Of a stretch of DNA of 64,000 nucleotides, positions 1 to 7,999 are shown one piece after another; position 1 is the stretch's first letter, and each line of letters starts with the position of its first letter. Source of the DNA: Carboxydothermus hydrogenoformans Z-2901 (GTDB lineage Bacteria > Bacillota > Z-2901 > Carboxydothermales > Carboxydothermaceae); the NCBI RefSeq assembly GCF_000012865.1, contig NC_007503.1, positions 1,054,001 through 1,118,000 of the forward strand. The letters run 5' to 3'. The position numbers and the translations under genes were made by a program. The notes beneath the pieces were generated by a model. That model had not been told where the DNA came from. It saw only the letters and a program-made list of their open reading frames with translations, and searched no databases.

Positions 1-608
1 AAAATAAGACAAGAACCCTCATAAATAAGTATTTAAATTATTTAAAAGAAAAAACCCTTTTGGTTCCCATGACTTTTGAAATGTATATGCTTTTTGCATC
101 ACATATATTTATTGGGAGCAAAGAGATGTTAAAGTTTTATGAAATGCTGCTTGACGATATAAAAAATGCTCCCCCAAGAAGTGGAAAAAGTATATTTTTT
201 GTCCACCTTCTCCCTATATTTGAGAAAAATTTTCAAGATTATTTTAATTTTAGTAATAAATTTCATATTGCTGGAAGTGATTTAAATTTTGATTATCTTG
301 ACGAAATTGACGAAAAGGACCCTTTTCGCGGAATTGCTGAAAAACTTATTTTAAATACTTTCAATGGTGAAATGGAGAGAAAAGTTACCAGAATTAGAGA
401 ATTAATTGAAAAGATAAAACCAGACGGAATAATACAGTTTTGCCACCTTGGCTGCAAGCAGTCCATAGGTGGAACATTTATCATTAAAGATCTTGCAACA
501 AAAATGGGTATCCCATTTCTTTATTTAGATGGCGACTGTGTAGATAAAAGAAATAACCAGGTGGGGCAGAACAGGACAAGGCTGGAAGCTTTTCTTGAAA
601 TGCTTTAG
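1..608 (+). CDS. 2-hydroxyacyl-CoA dehydratase subunit family protein (5' end outside window)
   Basis: This is the C-terminal part of an HgdB/HgdA-type subunit of the 2-hydroxyacyl-CoA dehydratase / benzoyl-CoA reductase superfamily. The reading frame is open from the first bases of the window, so the start lies upstream. The tail has the family signature CHLGCKQSIGG, then a stretch on picking up a small substrate (FLYLDGDCVD) and a conserved end RTRLEAFLEML. Family members bind a [4Fe-4S] cluster that is reduced by an ATP-driven activase. It is separated by 2 bp from an ORF holding an activase domain, so the two are very likely one operon. The substrate cannot be told from sequence. Confidence 0.85.
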   Translation, partial: NKTRTLINKYLNYLKEKTLLVPMTFEMYMLFASHIFIGSKEMLKFYEMLLDDIKNAPPRSGKSIFFVHLLPIFEKNFQDYFNFSNKFHIAGSDLNFDYLDEIDEKDPFRGIAEKLILNTFNGEMERKVTRIRELIEKIKPDGIIQFCHLGCKQSIGGTFIIKDLATKMGIPFLYLDGDCVDKRNNQVGQNRTRLEAFLEML

Positions 609-631
609 TAATGCCCGTAGGGGGTGAAAAC

Positions 632-2263
632 TTGGTAGGTTACGTTTGTAAATATACTCCGGTGGAAATTATCGAAGCCTTTGGAGAAAAACCGGTAAGG
701 ATTGAATCAGGATGTAAGTCTTATGAACGTGCCGAAGCCCTGCTTCATACAAATACGTGCAGTTTCGTGAAAGGAGTCTTGGAAAATATTATTGAAAATA
801 ATATTGAAGAAGTGATTTTAACCAGCTGTTGTGACAGTATAAAAAGACTTTATGATGTTTTAAAAGAAAGATTAAAATTTATTTATATTCTGGACCTCCC
901 CAGAAAAAAAGATACTTTTGCGGTAGATGTTTTTTATAAGGAAATTATTAAATTTATAGATGCGTATAAAGCATTTAAAAATAAAGGCTTTGCTATAGAA
1001 AATTTCTTGAAAATTTTAGAAGATAAATCATCCTTCAGAAAGATGCAAGAACCATCTGAAAGTATTGCGATTTTAGGTGCAAGACTCAAAGATGATGTTG
1101 TAGAAAAAATTAAAAATTCCTGCTCAGTAAATATTATAAATTTTACATGTACAGGTGAAGACAGAATATTCAATATTGAATCAGAAGATAATTTATTAAA
1201 AGGCTATGCGGCGTCGCTTCTTAATTTAACGCCCTGCATGAGAATGGCGGAAGATCGGAGTAAGTTCTTCAATAAAGACTTCAAGGGTATAATTTACAAC
1301 ACTATAAAGTTCTGTGATTATTATTCTTATGAGTATGCTGAAATGAAAAGTCAGTTTAATATTCCTTTTTTAAAAATTGAAACTGACTATACTGATTCTA
1401 ACAGTGGACAGATTTTAACAAGGATAGCTGCTTTTTTTGAAGCAACTGACATCAAAAAAATGGAACAAAAAAAAGCCAAAAAAGGATATTTTGCAGGAAT
1501 TGACAGTGGTTCTACTTCTACAAATGTCGTGATTATTGATGAAAATAAAAATATAATATCATATTCTATTATACCAACGGGGCCTAAGGCGTTAGAGAGT
1601 GCCTTTAAAGCTTTTGAAATAGCATTAAACAATGCAGGAATTAAAGAAAAGGATATAACATCAATAGTAGCTACAGGATATGGAAGAGTAAGCATCCCCT
1701 TTGCAGATAAAATGGTCACCGAAATTACCTGTCACGGTAAAGGGGCATTTTTTATAGACAACAGGGTGAGGACCGTTATCGATATAGGGGGACAGGATAG
1801 CAAAGTAATAAGGCTTGATGAGAGCGGCAATGTTATTGATTTTGTAATGAATGATAAATGCTCCGCCGGGACAGGCCGGTTTTTAGAAGTGATGTCAAGG
1901 ACTTTAGGTATTTCAATAAATGAAATGGCCAAAGTACATGCGGAAGTAAAAGAAAATATCACAATTACCAGTATGTGTACAGTATTTGCGGAATCGGAAG
2001 TAATATCTCTTATTGCTCAAAATAAAGACCAAAGGGATATAATCCATGCTCTTAACAAATCTGTTGCTTCAAAAGCAGTTTCCCTGGTTGACCGAATAGG
2101 AAGAAAGGGCAAATATATGATGACTGGTGGCGTTGCTAAAAATCAGGGAGTAGTTTCGGCAATCGAAAGCAAACTTGGGGAAAAACTTGTAATCCCCGCT
2201 GAACCTCAGATTATTGGTGCGCTTGGAGCAGCACTAATTGCCTTTGAAGGTACAAACGGATAA
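632..2263 (+). CDS. Dehydratase-like domain fused to CoA-substrate-specific enzyme activase (HgdC/BadF type)
   Basis: The C-terminal half is an ASKHA ATPase of the HgdC/BadF activase family: GIDSGSTSTNVV phosphate loop, DIGGQDSKVI, the cluster-ligand region MNDKCSAGTGRF and SMCTVFAESEV, and the closing TGGVAKNQGV. The N-terminal ~280 residues resemble a 2-hydroxyacyl-CoA dehydratase subunit (CKYTPVEII, cysteines in TSCCDS). The activase injects an electron into the dehydratase at the cost of ATP. I chose TTG at 632 because AGGGGGTG lies just before it; an ATG at 611 is in frame but has no ribosome site. Fusion of the electron-donor ATPase with an acceptor-like subunit is the notable point. 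Substrate unknown. Confidence 0.82.
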   Translation: MVGYVCKYTPVEIIEAFGEKPVRIESGCKSYERAEALLHTNTCSFVKGVLENIIENNIEEVILTSCCDSIKRLYDVLKERLKFIYILDLPRKKDTFAVDVFYKEIIKFIDAYKAFKNKGFAIENFLKILEDKSSFRKMQEPSESIAILGARLKDDVVEKIKNSCSVNIINFTCTGEDRIFNIESEDNLLKGYAASLLNLTPCMRMAEDRSKFFNKDFKGIIYNTIKFCDYYSYEYAEMKSQFNIPFLKIETDYTDSNSGQILTRIAAFFEATDIKKMEQKKAKKGYFAGIDSGSTSTNVVIIDENKNIISYSIIPTGPKALESAFKAFEIALNNAGIKEKDITSIVATGYGRVSIPFADKMVTEITCHGKGAFFIDNRVRTVIDIGGQDSKVIRLDESGNVIDFVMNDKCSAGTGRFLEVMSRTLGISINEMAKVHAEVKENITITSMCTVFAESEVISLIAQNKDQRDIIHALNKSVASKAVSLVDRIGRKGKYMMTGGVAKNQGVVSAIESKLGEKLVIPAEPQIIGALGAALIAFEGTNG

Positions 2264-2393
2264 CCTAAATAATTTTTGTATACACACATTTTATCCGTAA
2301 AGAAGGGCATAGAGAAAATGTAAGATTCCAGCGACCTTTTAATCTTTTCGACGCCTTCACTGAGACTTTAAAGACCTGGGAGGAGAGAGCAAG

Positions 2394-3140
2394 ATGGGTT
2401 TCAAGGACAAAGTAGTGGTGGTTACAGGTTCCGGCCGGGGTATAGGACGAAGCATTGCCAAGATGTATGCCGAACATGGGGCGAAAGTGGTCATTGCCGA
2501 CCGTAATTTTCAGGAAGCGCTGGAAACAGAGAGGCTTATCAGCGAGGAAGGCGGTGAGGCCATGGCGGTCCTGGCCGATGTCAGTAAGCCCGAGGACGTT
2601 ATTAACCTGATGGAAAAGATTGAAAAAAGCTACGGCAGATTGGATATTCTCATAAACAATGCGGGATTCGGGTGCTGGAAGTCACCCTATGACCTAACTG
2701 TAGAAGAATGGGACAGCGTCATAAATACTAACTTGCGTGGTACCTTTCTGTGTTCCCGGGAAGCGGCGAAGATTATGAAAAAAGGCGGTGGAGGCGCCAT
2801 AGTAAACATAGCCTCCACCAGAGCCATCATGTCCGAGCCCAATTCCGAAAGCTATGCAGCTTCAAAAGGCGGTATCCTTGCTCTCACTCACGCGCTGGCG
2901 ATTTCTCTTGGCCCTGACCGCATAAGGGTTAACGCCATAAGTCCAGGATGGATTGAGACCGGGGAATATGAAAAACTCCGGGAAATTGACCACCTTCAGC
3001 ACCCTGCCGGGCGGGTAGGAAAACCTGAAGATATAGCCCGGGCCTGTCTTTTTCTTACAGCCGAGGAGAATAGTTTCATTACCGGTGCAAATCTGGTGAT
3101 CGATGGCGGTATGACCCGGAAGATGATTTATGAACCATAG
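2394..3140 (+). CDS. SDR family NAD(P)-dependent oxidoreductase
   Basis: A 248-residue classical short-chain dehydrogenase. The Rossmann glycine motif TGSGRGIG is near residue 12, NNAG near residue 89, the catalytic Ser about residue 140 and the YAASK pair about 154-158, and PGWIET follows. The C-terminus IDGGMTRKM is typical of glucose-dehydrogenase/3-ketoacyl reductase-like members. A good ribosome site (GGGAGGAGAG) precedes ATG 2394. Codon choice and GC content look clearly higher than the AT-rich genes on either side, which suggests acquisition from elsewhere. The substrate cannot be assigned; proximity to the acyl-CoA dehydratase genes is only a hint. Confidence 0.85.
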   Translation: MGFKDKVVVVTGSGRGIGRSIAKMYAEHGAKVVIADRNFQEALETERLISEEGGEAMAVLADVSKPEDVINLMEKIEKSYGRLDILINNAGFGCWKSPYDLTVEEWDSVINTNLRGTFLCSREAAKIMKKGGGGAIVNIASTRAIMSEPNSESYAASKGGILALTHALAISLGPDRIRVNAISPGWIETGEYEKLREIDHLQHPAGRVGKPEDIARACLFLTAEENSFITGANLVIDGGMTRKMIYEP

Positions 3141-3264
3141 AAAATATTTGCTTTTGCTATTGGGTTTAATGTGACCATAAAGGAAATGATTCAGGTAATA
3201 GCCGCAACACAGTTACCTCCCATCTACGGCAAACCATGCTAGGTGTTCAGGTAAGTAGCTTATG
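3141..3264. other. Intergenic stretch, possible degenerate coding remnant
   Basis: A short plus-strand frame (about 3171-3241) reads VTIKEMIQVIAATQLPPIYGKPC then stop. It looks like the tail of a protein rather than random sequence, but no family is recognised and there is no proper start. It sits between the GC-rich SDR gene and a truncated iron-sulfur protein gene, in keeping with a decaying region. Confidence 0.2.
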
Positions 3265-3582
3265 TCAAATGTTCCTTTTCCCATTACAATTTTGCACAGG
3301 ATACGGACAAGCGGAAACACATAAACCACAACGTTTCCCTGAATTTACAACAAAAACTTCAAATTCTATCATATACTGATTCCTGGTTTGAGGAAGGTTA
3401 TTAATTGGCCCGTTATTAAGGTGGTAAGCAAAGGTTATTACACTTCGAGCATTGGGTAAAAAATCCTTTGGACGGTGCCCTTCTGGTGCGTTTTCATAAC
3501 GTATTGCCGGTGCAATACCAATTGCCGATAATTGCAATGTCTGACTAAATTTAAGTAACTCCTCAGTCAACAAAAGTATCAC
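3265..3582 (-). pseudogene. Internally deleted iron-sulfur protein (epoxyqueuosine-reductase-like)
   Basis: The 105-residue frame starts like a QueG-like or corrinoid/iron-sulfur reductase: the motif HRPKDFLPNARSVITFA matches the conserved pattern seen before the cofactor domain. It then jumps after about residue 73 straight into a 4Fe-4S-type segment RCGLCVSACPYP. Intact family members have over 100 residues between these parts, so most of the middle and C-terminus is missing. I read this as a pseudogene with an internal deletion. It could instead be a novel small ferredoxin-like protein, which I think unlikely. It ends beside a hairpin shared with the next minus-strand remnant. Confidence 0.55.
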
Positions 3583-3608
3583 TTCCCCTTTTTAACCTTT
3601 AAATAACA

Positions 3609-3630
3609 GCACCGGCATAAATGCCGGTGC
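3609..3630. terminator. Hairpin with GCACCGGCAT/ATGCCGGTGC stem
   Basis: A 10-bp perfect stem with a 2-nt loop, followed on the plus strand by CTCCTTTTAT. It lies just downstream of the minus-strand remnant ending at 3651 and upstream of the remnant starting at 3582. It is probably a terminator for the minus-strand unit 4197-3651, although the U-tract on that strand is weak. Confidence 0.45.
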
Positions 3631-3650
3631 CTCCTTTTATAGCACGTATT

Positions 3651-3920
3651 TTACAGTAATTCCTCCGCTTTTTCAGCTTTAAATAAAACCTGTTGCTCCT
3701 CTATAGTGGCAGTTCCGATAAGTCTGTAACCTTTGGGTCCACCCTCACGAGTAGCAATTACTACTTGCATTTTCCCATTATCCTGAATATTCTGTTGCGT
3801 TGTTTTCATTTTATAGATGCCGAAAACAAGAGTATCATCTTCCCGGATTTCCTTTACTTGTCCTACCACAATCAGGTGCGGTTCTCCCTGGCGGGATACA
3901 GTAACGATAGGTATTATAGA
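3651..3920 (-). pseudogene. 5'-truncated pyridoxamine 5'-phosphate oxidase-like flavoprotein
   Basis: Residues from IIPIVTVSRQGEPHLIVVGQ to the end (KAEKAEELL) look like a small PNPOx-fold flavin-binding protein; GIYKMKTTQQNI and GPKGYRLIGTA fit the family. The frame continues upstream to 3983, but that part is the out-of-frame copy of the Crp/Fnr gene. The first ~20 codons of the PNPOx gene and its start are therefore missing, and it is joined near 3920 to a truncated regulator gene. I infer that one deletion fused the two. The product may still be made in part, but no start with a ribosome site is visible. Confidence 0.6.
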
Positions 3921-4197
3921 GGCTTTGGGGATTATGAAACAATGCAGTCTCGCCAAGTACTTCTCCAGGTCCAATAACATCAAAGATTATTTTCCGCCCT
4001 TCATCTGTAACCTGTACAAGTTTAAACTTACCTGCTTTAATTAAATATACAGTATTAACAGGGTCTCCTTGACAAAATAAAAAACTTTCCTTACTTACTC
4101 GCTTTTTTGAGGTGCTTAAACAAACATTAACGAACTCCGGTAAGTCTAATCCTTGAAAAATTGGTAATTCTTTTAGACAGAGTAAACAACGTTTCAT
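3920..4197 (-). pseudogene. 3'-truncated Crp/Fnr-family regulator (sensor domain only)
   Basis: The N-terminal residues form a cyclic-nucleotide-binding beta-barrel: LPIFQGLDLPEFVNVCL, a hydrophobic core with FLFCQGDPVNTVYLIKAGKFKLVQ, and the phosphate-binding-cassette-like GPGEVLGETALF. After about residue 90 the frame enters the neighbouring PNPOx-like gene in the wrong phase, giving a meaningless Arg/Gly-rich tail that stops at 3835. The DNA-binding helix-turn-helix half is absent, so it cannot act as a normal activator. ATG 4197 follows AAGGTGAAAG; a GTG at 4206 is the alternative. Cysteines near the start (RCLLCL) might ligate a metal or cluster, as in some Fnr-like sensors. Confidence 0.65.
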
Positions 4198-4338
4198 TTC
4201 TTTCACCTTTCTTCAATTTATAAAACAACATTTTGCTCTCGTCAATGATTGAGTTCTTACAGTAACAGTAGCTGATCTTAACGGTAGTTCGATTCGATTG
4301 AGTTTACTTAAATTGTAACTAAAAAAAGCAAATCCTAA

Positions 4339-4382
4339 TGTAAAATTTTTTACACGTTTGCGCAAAAGTGCAAGCTTATAAT
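4339..4382 (+). promoter_or_regulatory. Promoter of DUF1638 gene with two palindromes
   Basis: TGTAAAATTTTTTACA (4339-4354) is a 7+7 inverted repeat. TTGCGCAAAAGTGCAA (4358-4373) is a near-perfect 6+6 inverted repeat. A TATAAT -10-like box is at 4377-4382. Palindromes of this size overlapping a promoter suggest a dimeric regulator, and a Crp/Fnr-type protein was once encoded divergently next door. The regulator itself is inferred, not shown. Confidence 0.45.
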
Positions 4383-4418
4383 ATTACCATATAGAAAAGT
4401 ATGGGAGGATTGGTAAAG

Positions 4419-4994
4419 ATGTCAAAATGTTTTATTTGTTGCGGTATTTTACAAAAGGAGCTTGAACAAATCTTTAAAGAGATTGGGAACAGGAACAATG
4501 TACCTGAACGTATATATCTTGAGCCTGCATTACATGTGGATTTTGATAAGCTAAAAACTGAATTAGAAAGTACTCTTGCAAATCAGCAAAAAAAGAGTGA
4601 AAAATTATTTCTGGTTTACGGATTACAATGTCATCCGGAGATGAAAGTGTTAGCTCAGAATTATAAAGCAACAGTAATACCGGCACAAAATTGCATAGAT
4701 ATGTTGTTGGGAGATAAAATAAATTTTTTAAATCAAGAAGCTAAAACTTTTTTTCTTACCCCGGGATGGCTTGAAAATTGGAAAAGTATTTTTATAAATG
4801 GACTTGGCTGGGATAGTATTACCGCCCGTCAAAATTTTGGTTTTTATGAGCGAATCCTGCTCTTGGATACTGGAATAAAAACTTTCAAAGAAGAGGAAAT
4901 TTTAGAATTTTTTGATTACACACAAATACCGATAGAAACTCATGAGATAAGTTTACATAATCTGCGTCAATTAGTTTTGGACACCCTGAAATAA
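4419..4994 (+). CDS. DUF1638 domain-containing protein
   Basis: A 191-residue protein that opens with MSKCFICCGILQKEL, a cysteine-rich start typical of DUF1638. It contains further conserved features CHPEMK, PAQNCIDMLLG and TPGWLENWK. DUF1638 proteins are found mainly in anaerobes with corrinoid and one-carbon metabolism; the function is not established. I chose ATG 4419 since GGGAGG lies about 11 nt upstream and family members start MS.C; the longer frame from 4401 would place the start inside the ribosome site. It stands alone, with a promoter bearing two palindromes. A role with corrinoid or metal is only an inference from the family's distribution. Confidence 0.75.
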   Translation: MSKCFICCGILQKELEQIFKEIGNRNNVPERIYLEPALHVDFDKLKTELESTLANQQKKSEKLFLVYGLQCHPEMKVLAQNYKATVIPAQNCIDMLLGDKINFLNQEAKTFFLTPGWLENWKSIFINGLGWDSITARQNFGFYERILLLDTGIKTFKEEEILEFFDYTQIPIETHEISLHNLRQLVLDTLK

Positions 4995-5264
4995 TATTAA
5001 CTCTGGAAAACTTTCATACACGTCCAAAGCATAGCCGTTTAGCAGTAATTACACCTACAGGGAGCTGAGGGGTTTTTAATTTTGAAAAGGCGGATATTTT
5101 ACATCCCAATATGGGCAATCATATTTATTTCAAACTAAAGTACATCACATAATTATTCATTTATTACAAATGAAATGTGGATAAGTTCTAAGTTCTTGAG
5201 CGAAAGTAACTTTTACCCATCCGTAAAAAATAAACATCAGTTTTTAAAAAGGAGTGATTATTAA

Positions 5265-5738
5265 ATGAATGCGTCATTATTGAAAATTAGTTTGTTACTT
5301 ATTGCTATAGCTTTAGCTATAAGTGTTGTTGCATTGGCTGCACCATCAAATGTCTCTCACCCATTTCCCCAGGATAAATATAATGAAAATCCGCTTCCTG
5401 CATTGCATGCTAATAATAATCTTTCTGAAGGTCATTTTATAACCAAGGAACATGCTATTGCAAAGGTGTCTGTTGGCAAAGAAGGTGAATTAAAGTCGGT
5501 GGAACTTGTGACTTGGAAGCAGCACTTAGCAAATGATGAGCCAAAAGAACAATTGGTAAATACTCAGATAGATCCTGACAGAATGGTATTGGTAGTAAAA
5601 AATTATTTTCCAAAAGGGTTAGATACAAAGGCTGGGTTTTATGAAAAGGCTACTTTAATTTCTGTATTTGATGCCCAAACCGGACAGTTATTGGAGTCAA
5701 CTGTTATGGGAGATTGGAAAGGGCAAAGGCTGCCTTAA
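5265..5738 (+). CDS. Exported protein of unknown function
   Basis: A 157-residue protein with a clear N-terminal export signal: a hydrophobic run LLLIAIALAISVVALAA at residues 9-25 with a likely cleavage after ALAA. The mature part is polar with no cysteine pairs or domains I recognise; the end (VFDAQTGQLLESTVMGDW) resembles PepSY-like or small periplasmic repeat proteins only vaguely. A good ribosome site (AAAGGAGTGATT) precedes ATG 5265. Its 3' end overlaps the converging minus-strand nucleotidyltransferase gene by 35 bp. Function not assigned. Confidence 0.65.
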   Translation: MNASLLKISLLLIAIALAISVVALAAPSNVSHPFPQDKYNENPLPALHANNNLSEGHFITKEHAIAKVSVGKEGELKSVELVTWKQHLANDEPKEQLVNTQIDPDRMVLVVKNYFPKGLDTKAGFYEKATLISVFDAQTGQLLESTVMGDWKGQRLP

Positions 5739-6006
5739 AACATGCGATAATAAGGAAGTAGTTACAAATGTAGACAGGCAAAGTGATTATGGCGAAAATC
5801 TGGCTGATGTCAGATTCTATCTCGAGCTCTTCAAAAAGTGACGGGCTATTTCTGAATAGCATTGCAAAATCAATATCACTGGTAATACGTTCAAGCTCGG
5901 TGCCATAAGATCCAAATATATATAGTGCTAAAATGTTTTTATTTTGTTCACAGTATTTTTTTAATTCTTCAATTTGCCCTTTAATATCATTCAAATTCCT
6001 TTTCAT
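5704..6006 (-). CDS. MNT-type minimal nucleotidyltransferase domain protein (orphan antitoxin-like)
   Basis: A 100-residue protein with the polymerase-beta-like minimal nucleotidyltransferase motif: ALYIFGSYG followed by SDIDFAMLF, i.e. the GS...DxD metal-binding arrangement. Such MNT proteins usually pair with a HEPN protein as a type VII toxin-antitoxin system in which MNT AMPylates the HEPN toxin. No HEPN gene follows; the position downstream is taken by a converging gene. The last ~30 residues (FAIITLPVYICNYFLIIACF...) do not look like the family, so the 3' part may be frameshifted or truncated. ATG 6006 has AGGTGA upstream. Confidence 0.6.
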   Translation of the reverse strand: MKRNLNDIKGQIEELKKYCEQNKNILALYIFGSYGTELERITSDIDFAMLFRNSPSLFEELEIESDISQIFAIITLPVYICNYFLIIACFKAAFALSNLP

Positions 6007-6581
6007 CTAAATCACCTGTAATTAAAGTGAAAGAGTAAACCACCAGATTTCCTTTTTATTATACCAGAATATTAGGGGTGTTAAACAAAAATTTTCAAAA
6101 ATATTCCAAAATTAGAATCAGGAACATCATTGATTTATGATAAACTTTGACATGTTTGAACGTCTTTAAGCAAGTTTTTTTAGAGGAATTTTTTGAAATA
6201 TGCCGAATAAGAAACAAAAATGGCTAAAGGAGAAAGGGGAAATAAAAAGCATCCTAAAGTACATACCGTTAAAAGCAATGTTTCCAAAGCTGTGGAGAGA
6301 TGGGGAAGAGACACGACTACTGAAGGGATAATGTAGCATATAACTAAAAAGGAAACGGATACTGTTACTGCCCGGAGACGGGGACACAATGAAAAATAGC
6401 AAATGGATGATTCGAAATCGAACGAGGAACCTTAAAAATGTTATGTCCAGCAGGTTGATTGCTTAAGTTAAATACGCATAGAATTGTTAATTCGGCAGGA
6501 ATACGGTTTTTAATCGTAGAATTGAGTTAGAAAACAGTGTTAAGTAAAAATTACAGACGGGTGTGATAGAAAGGAGAAGGC
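6007..6581. other. 575-bp gap with a repeat and a doubtful 43-codon frame
   Basis: No confident gene is seen. A plus-strand frame at 6200-6331 reads MPNKKQKWLKEKGEIKSI... and stops after 43 codons, without a close ribosome site. Its first 25 bases recur upstream of the comM pseudogene. The rest is AT-rich and presumably carries the promoter of the DUF1538 operon. Confidence 0.4.
6196..6220 (+). repeat. 25-nt direct repeat, copy 1
   Basis: The block containing ATGCCGAATAAGAAACAAAA occurs here and again at 9236-9260, preceded in both by a similar AGGAATT...TGAAA/TGGAAA context. The spacing is about 3 kb and brackets the DUF1538/PII genes. Whether it is a mobile-element scar or a duplicated leader is unclear. 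Confidence 0.6.
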
Positions 6582-7271
6582 ATGCAAAAGATTAAAAACA
6601 TTTTCTTTGAAGTAATTTATGCCGTTTTACCTGTAACCGTCGTCATTATTATTCTTCAAGCGATACTCCGATTATCAATTGATATTATAATACAATTTTT
6701 GATTGGTGTTATGATGGTTACTATTGGTTTAATTCTTTTTTCACTTGGTGTACAAATAGGTTTACTACCATTGGGAGAAACGATAGGTGCAGCACTACCC
6801 AAAACAGGTAAAGCGTGGGTTGTAATTCTTTTTGGATTTTTGCTAGGTTTTGTGGTGACAGTGGCTGAACCTGATGTTCGAGTTTTAGCTACTCAAATAG
6901 ATATCGTTTCGAAAGGAGTTATTTCCAAAAACCTTTTAATCAGTGCTGTAGCTCTGGGTGTGGCGATTTTTGTGGGTTTAGCTATATTGCGGATTATACT
7001 GGGTAGTCCCATGAAACATCTTTTAATTGTAGCTTATGGTCTTGTTTTTATACTGGCGGCTTTTACACCGGCTGAATTTTTAGCAATTTCTTTAGATGCT
7101 GGTGGTGTAACCACAGGCCCGGTAACAGTACCGTTTATTATTGCTTTAGGGATAGGGGTTGCTTCGGTTTTAGGAGGTAAAAGCGCATCATCCGATGGCT
7201 TTGGACTTATAGCCTTAGCTTCTGTTGGACCTATTTTAGCAGTATTGTTGCTTGGGGTGATTTATCGATGA
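6582..7271 (+). CDS. DUF1538 membrane protein, first copy
   Basis: A 229-residue, very hydrophobic protein with about seven predicted membrane segments. DUF1538 hallmarks are AEPDVRVLA near residue 94 and LDAGGVTTGPVTVPF near residue 177, the latter likely a re-entrant or substrate-contact loop. ATG 6582 has AAAGGAGAAGG just upstream. The stop overlaps the start of the second DUF1538 gene by 4 bp, so the two are translationally coupled and probably form a heteromeric membrane complex. The transported substrate is unknown; the PII-like gene downstream suggests a carrier under nitrogen or energy control, which is inference. Confidence 0.85.
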   Translation: MQKIKNIFFEVIYAVLPVTVVIIILQAILRLSIDIIIQFLIGVMMVTIGLILFSLGVQIGLLPLGETIGAALPKTGKAWVVILFGFLLGFVVTVAEPDVRVLATQIDIVSKGVISKNLLISAVALGVAIFVGLAILRIILGSPMKHLLIVAYGLVFILAAFTPAEFLAISLDAGGVTTGPVTVPFIIALGIGVASVLGGKSASSDGFGLIALASVGPILAVLLLGVIYR

Positions 7272-7999
7272 AAGAAATTCAGATATTCTCTGGATTTAGC
7301 CATGTTATATTAGAAGTGTTTATAGCTTTTTTACCCCTTGTGATTATGTTTTTAATATTTCAATTTTGGCTGTTAAAATTTCCAAAATATAAAGTCTTAA
7401 ATATTTTTAAGGGTTTGGTTTTAACGTTTATTGGTTTAGTCATTTTTTTACAGGGAGTTTATGTTAGCTTTTTTCCCGTTGGCAAAACAATAGGAGTAGC
7501 TTTAGGTAGTTTAGAACACAATTGGGTATTGATACCAATAGGTTTTATTTTGGGTTTTGTAGCTACATTTGCCGAGCCTGCCGTACGGGTGCTAACTTAT
7601 GAAGTAGAAAAGGCCTCGGGAGGATATATCCCAAAACAAATAATGCTCTATACTTTATCTTTGGGAGTGGCTATCTCAATTTCTTTAGCGATGGGGCGAA
7701 TTATCTATGGAATCCCTCTATGGTACTTTATCATTCCAGGCTATTTAACCGCTTTTATAATTATGCATTACTCTACACCCGAATTTATCGCAATTGCTTT
7801 TGATTCTGGAGGAGTGGCCACCGGACCTATGACCGTAACTTTTATCTCGGCTGTAGCGTTAGGTGTTGCTTCGGTTATAGAAGGACGAAATCCGTTGATA
7901 GAAGGATTTGGGATGATTTCCTTGGTAGCTCTTTCACCAATTTTAACAGTTTTGCTTTTAGGACTGCTCTTTACTAGAAAGGAGAGCAAGGATGAGTAA
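7268..7999 (+). CDS. DUF1538 membrane protein, second copy
   Basis: A 243-residue polytopic membrane protein homologous to the preceding gene. It keeps AEPAVRVLTYEVE and FDSGGVATGPMTVTF at matching places, but its N-terminus and loops have diverged, so the duplication is old. ATG 7268 overlaps the upstream stop (ATGA), and its own 3' end overlaps the start of the PII gene by 8 bp, giving a tight three-gene operon. Function unknown; most likely one half of a two-subunit transporter or channel. Confidence 0.85.
   Translation: MKEIQIFSGFSHVILEVFIAFLPLVIMFLIFQFWLLKFPKYKVLNIFKGLVLTFIGLVIFLQGVYVSFFPVGKTIGVALGSLEHNWVLIPIGFILGFVATFAEPAVRVLTYEVEKASGGYIPKQIMLYTLSLGVAISISLAMGRIIYGIPLWYFIIPGYLTAFIIMHYSTPEFIAIAFDSGGVATGPMTVTFISAVALGVASVIEGRNPLIEGFGMISLVALSPILTVLLLGLLFTRKESKDE

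Noticed and set aside
6166-6402. Overlapping minus-strand frames of 69-78 codons
   Set aside because: No ribosome site and low-complexity hydrophobic translation; plus-strand repeat copy lies in the same place.
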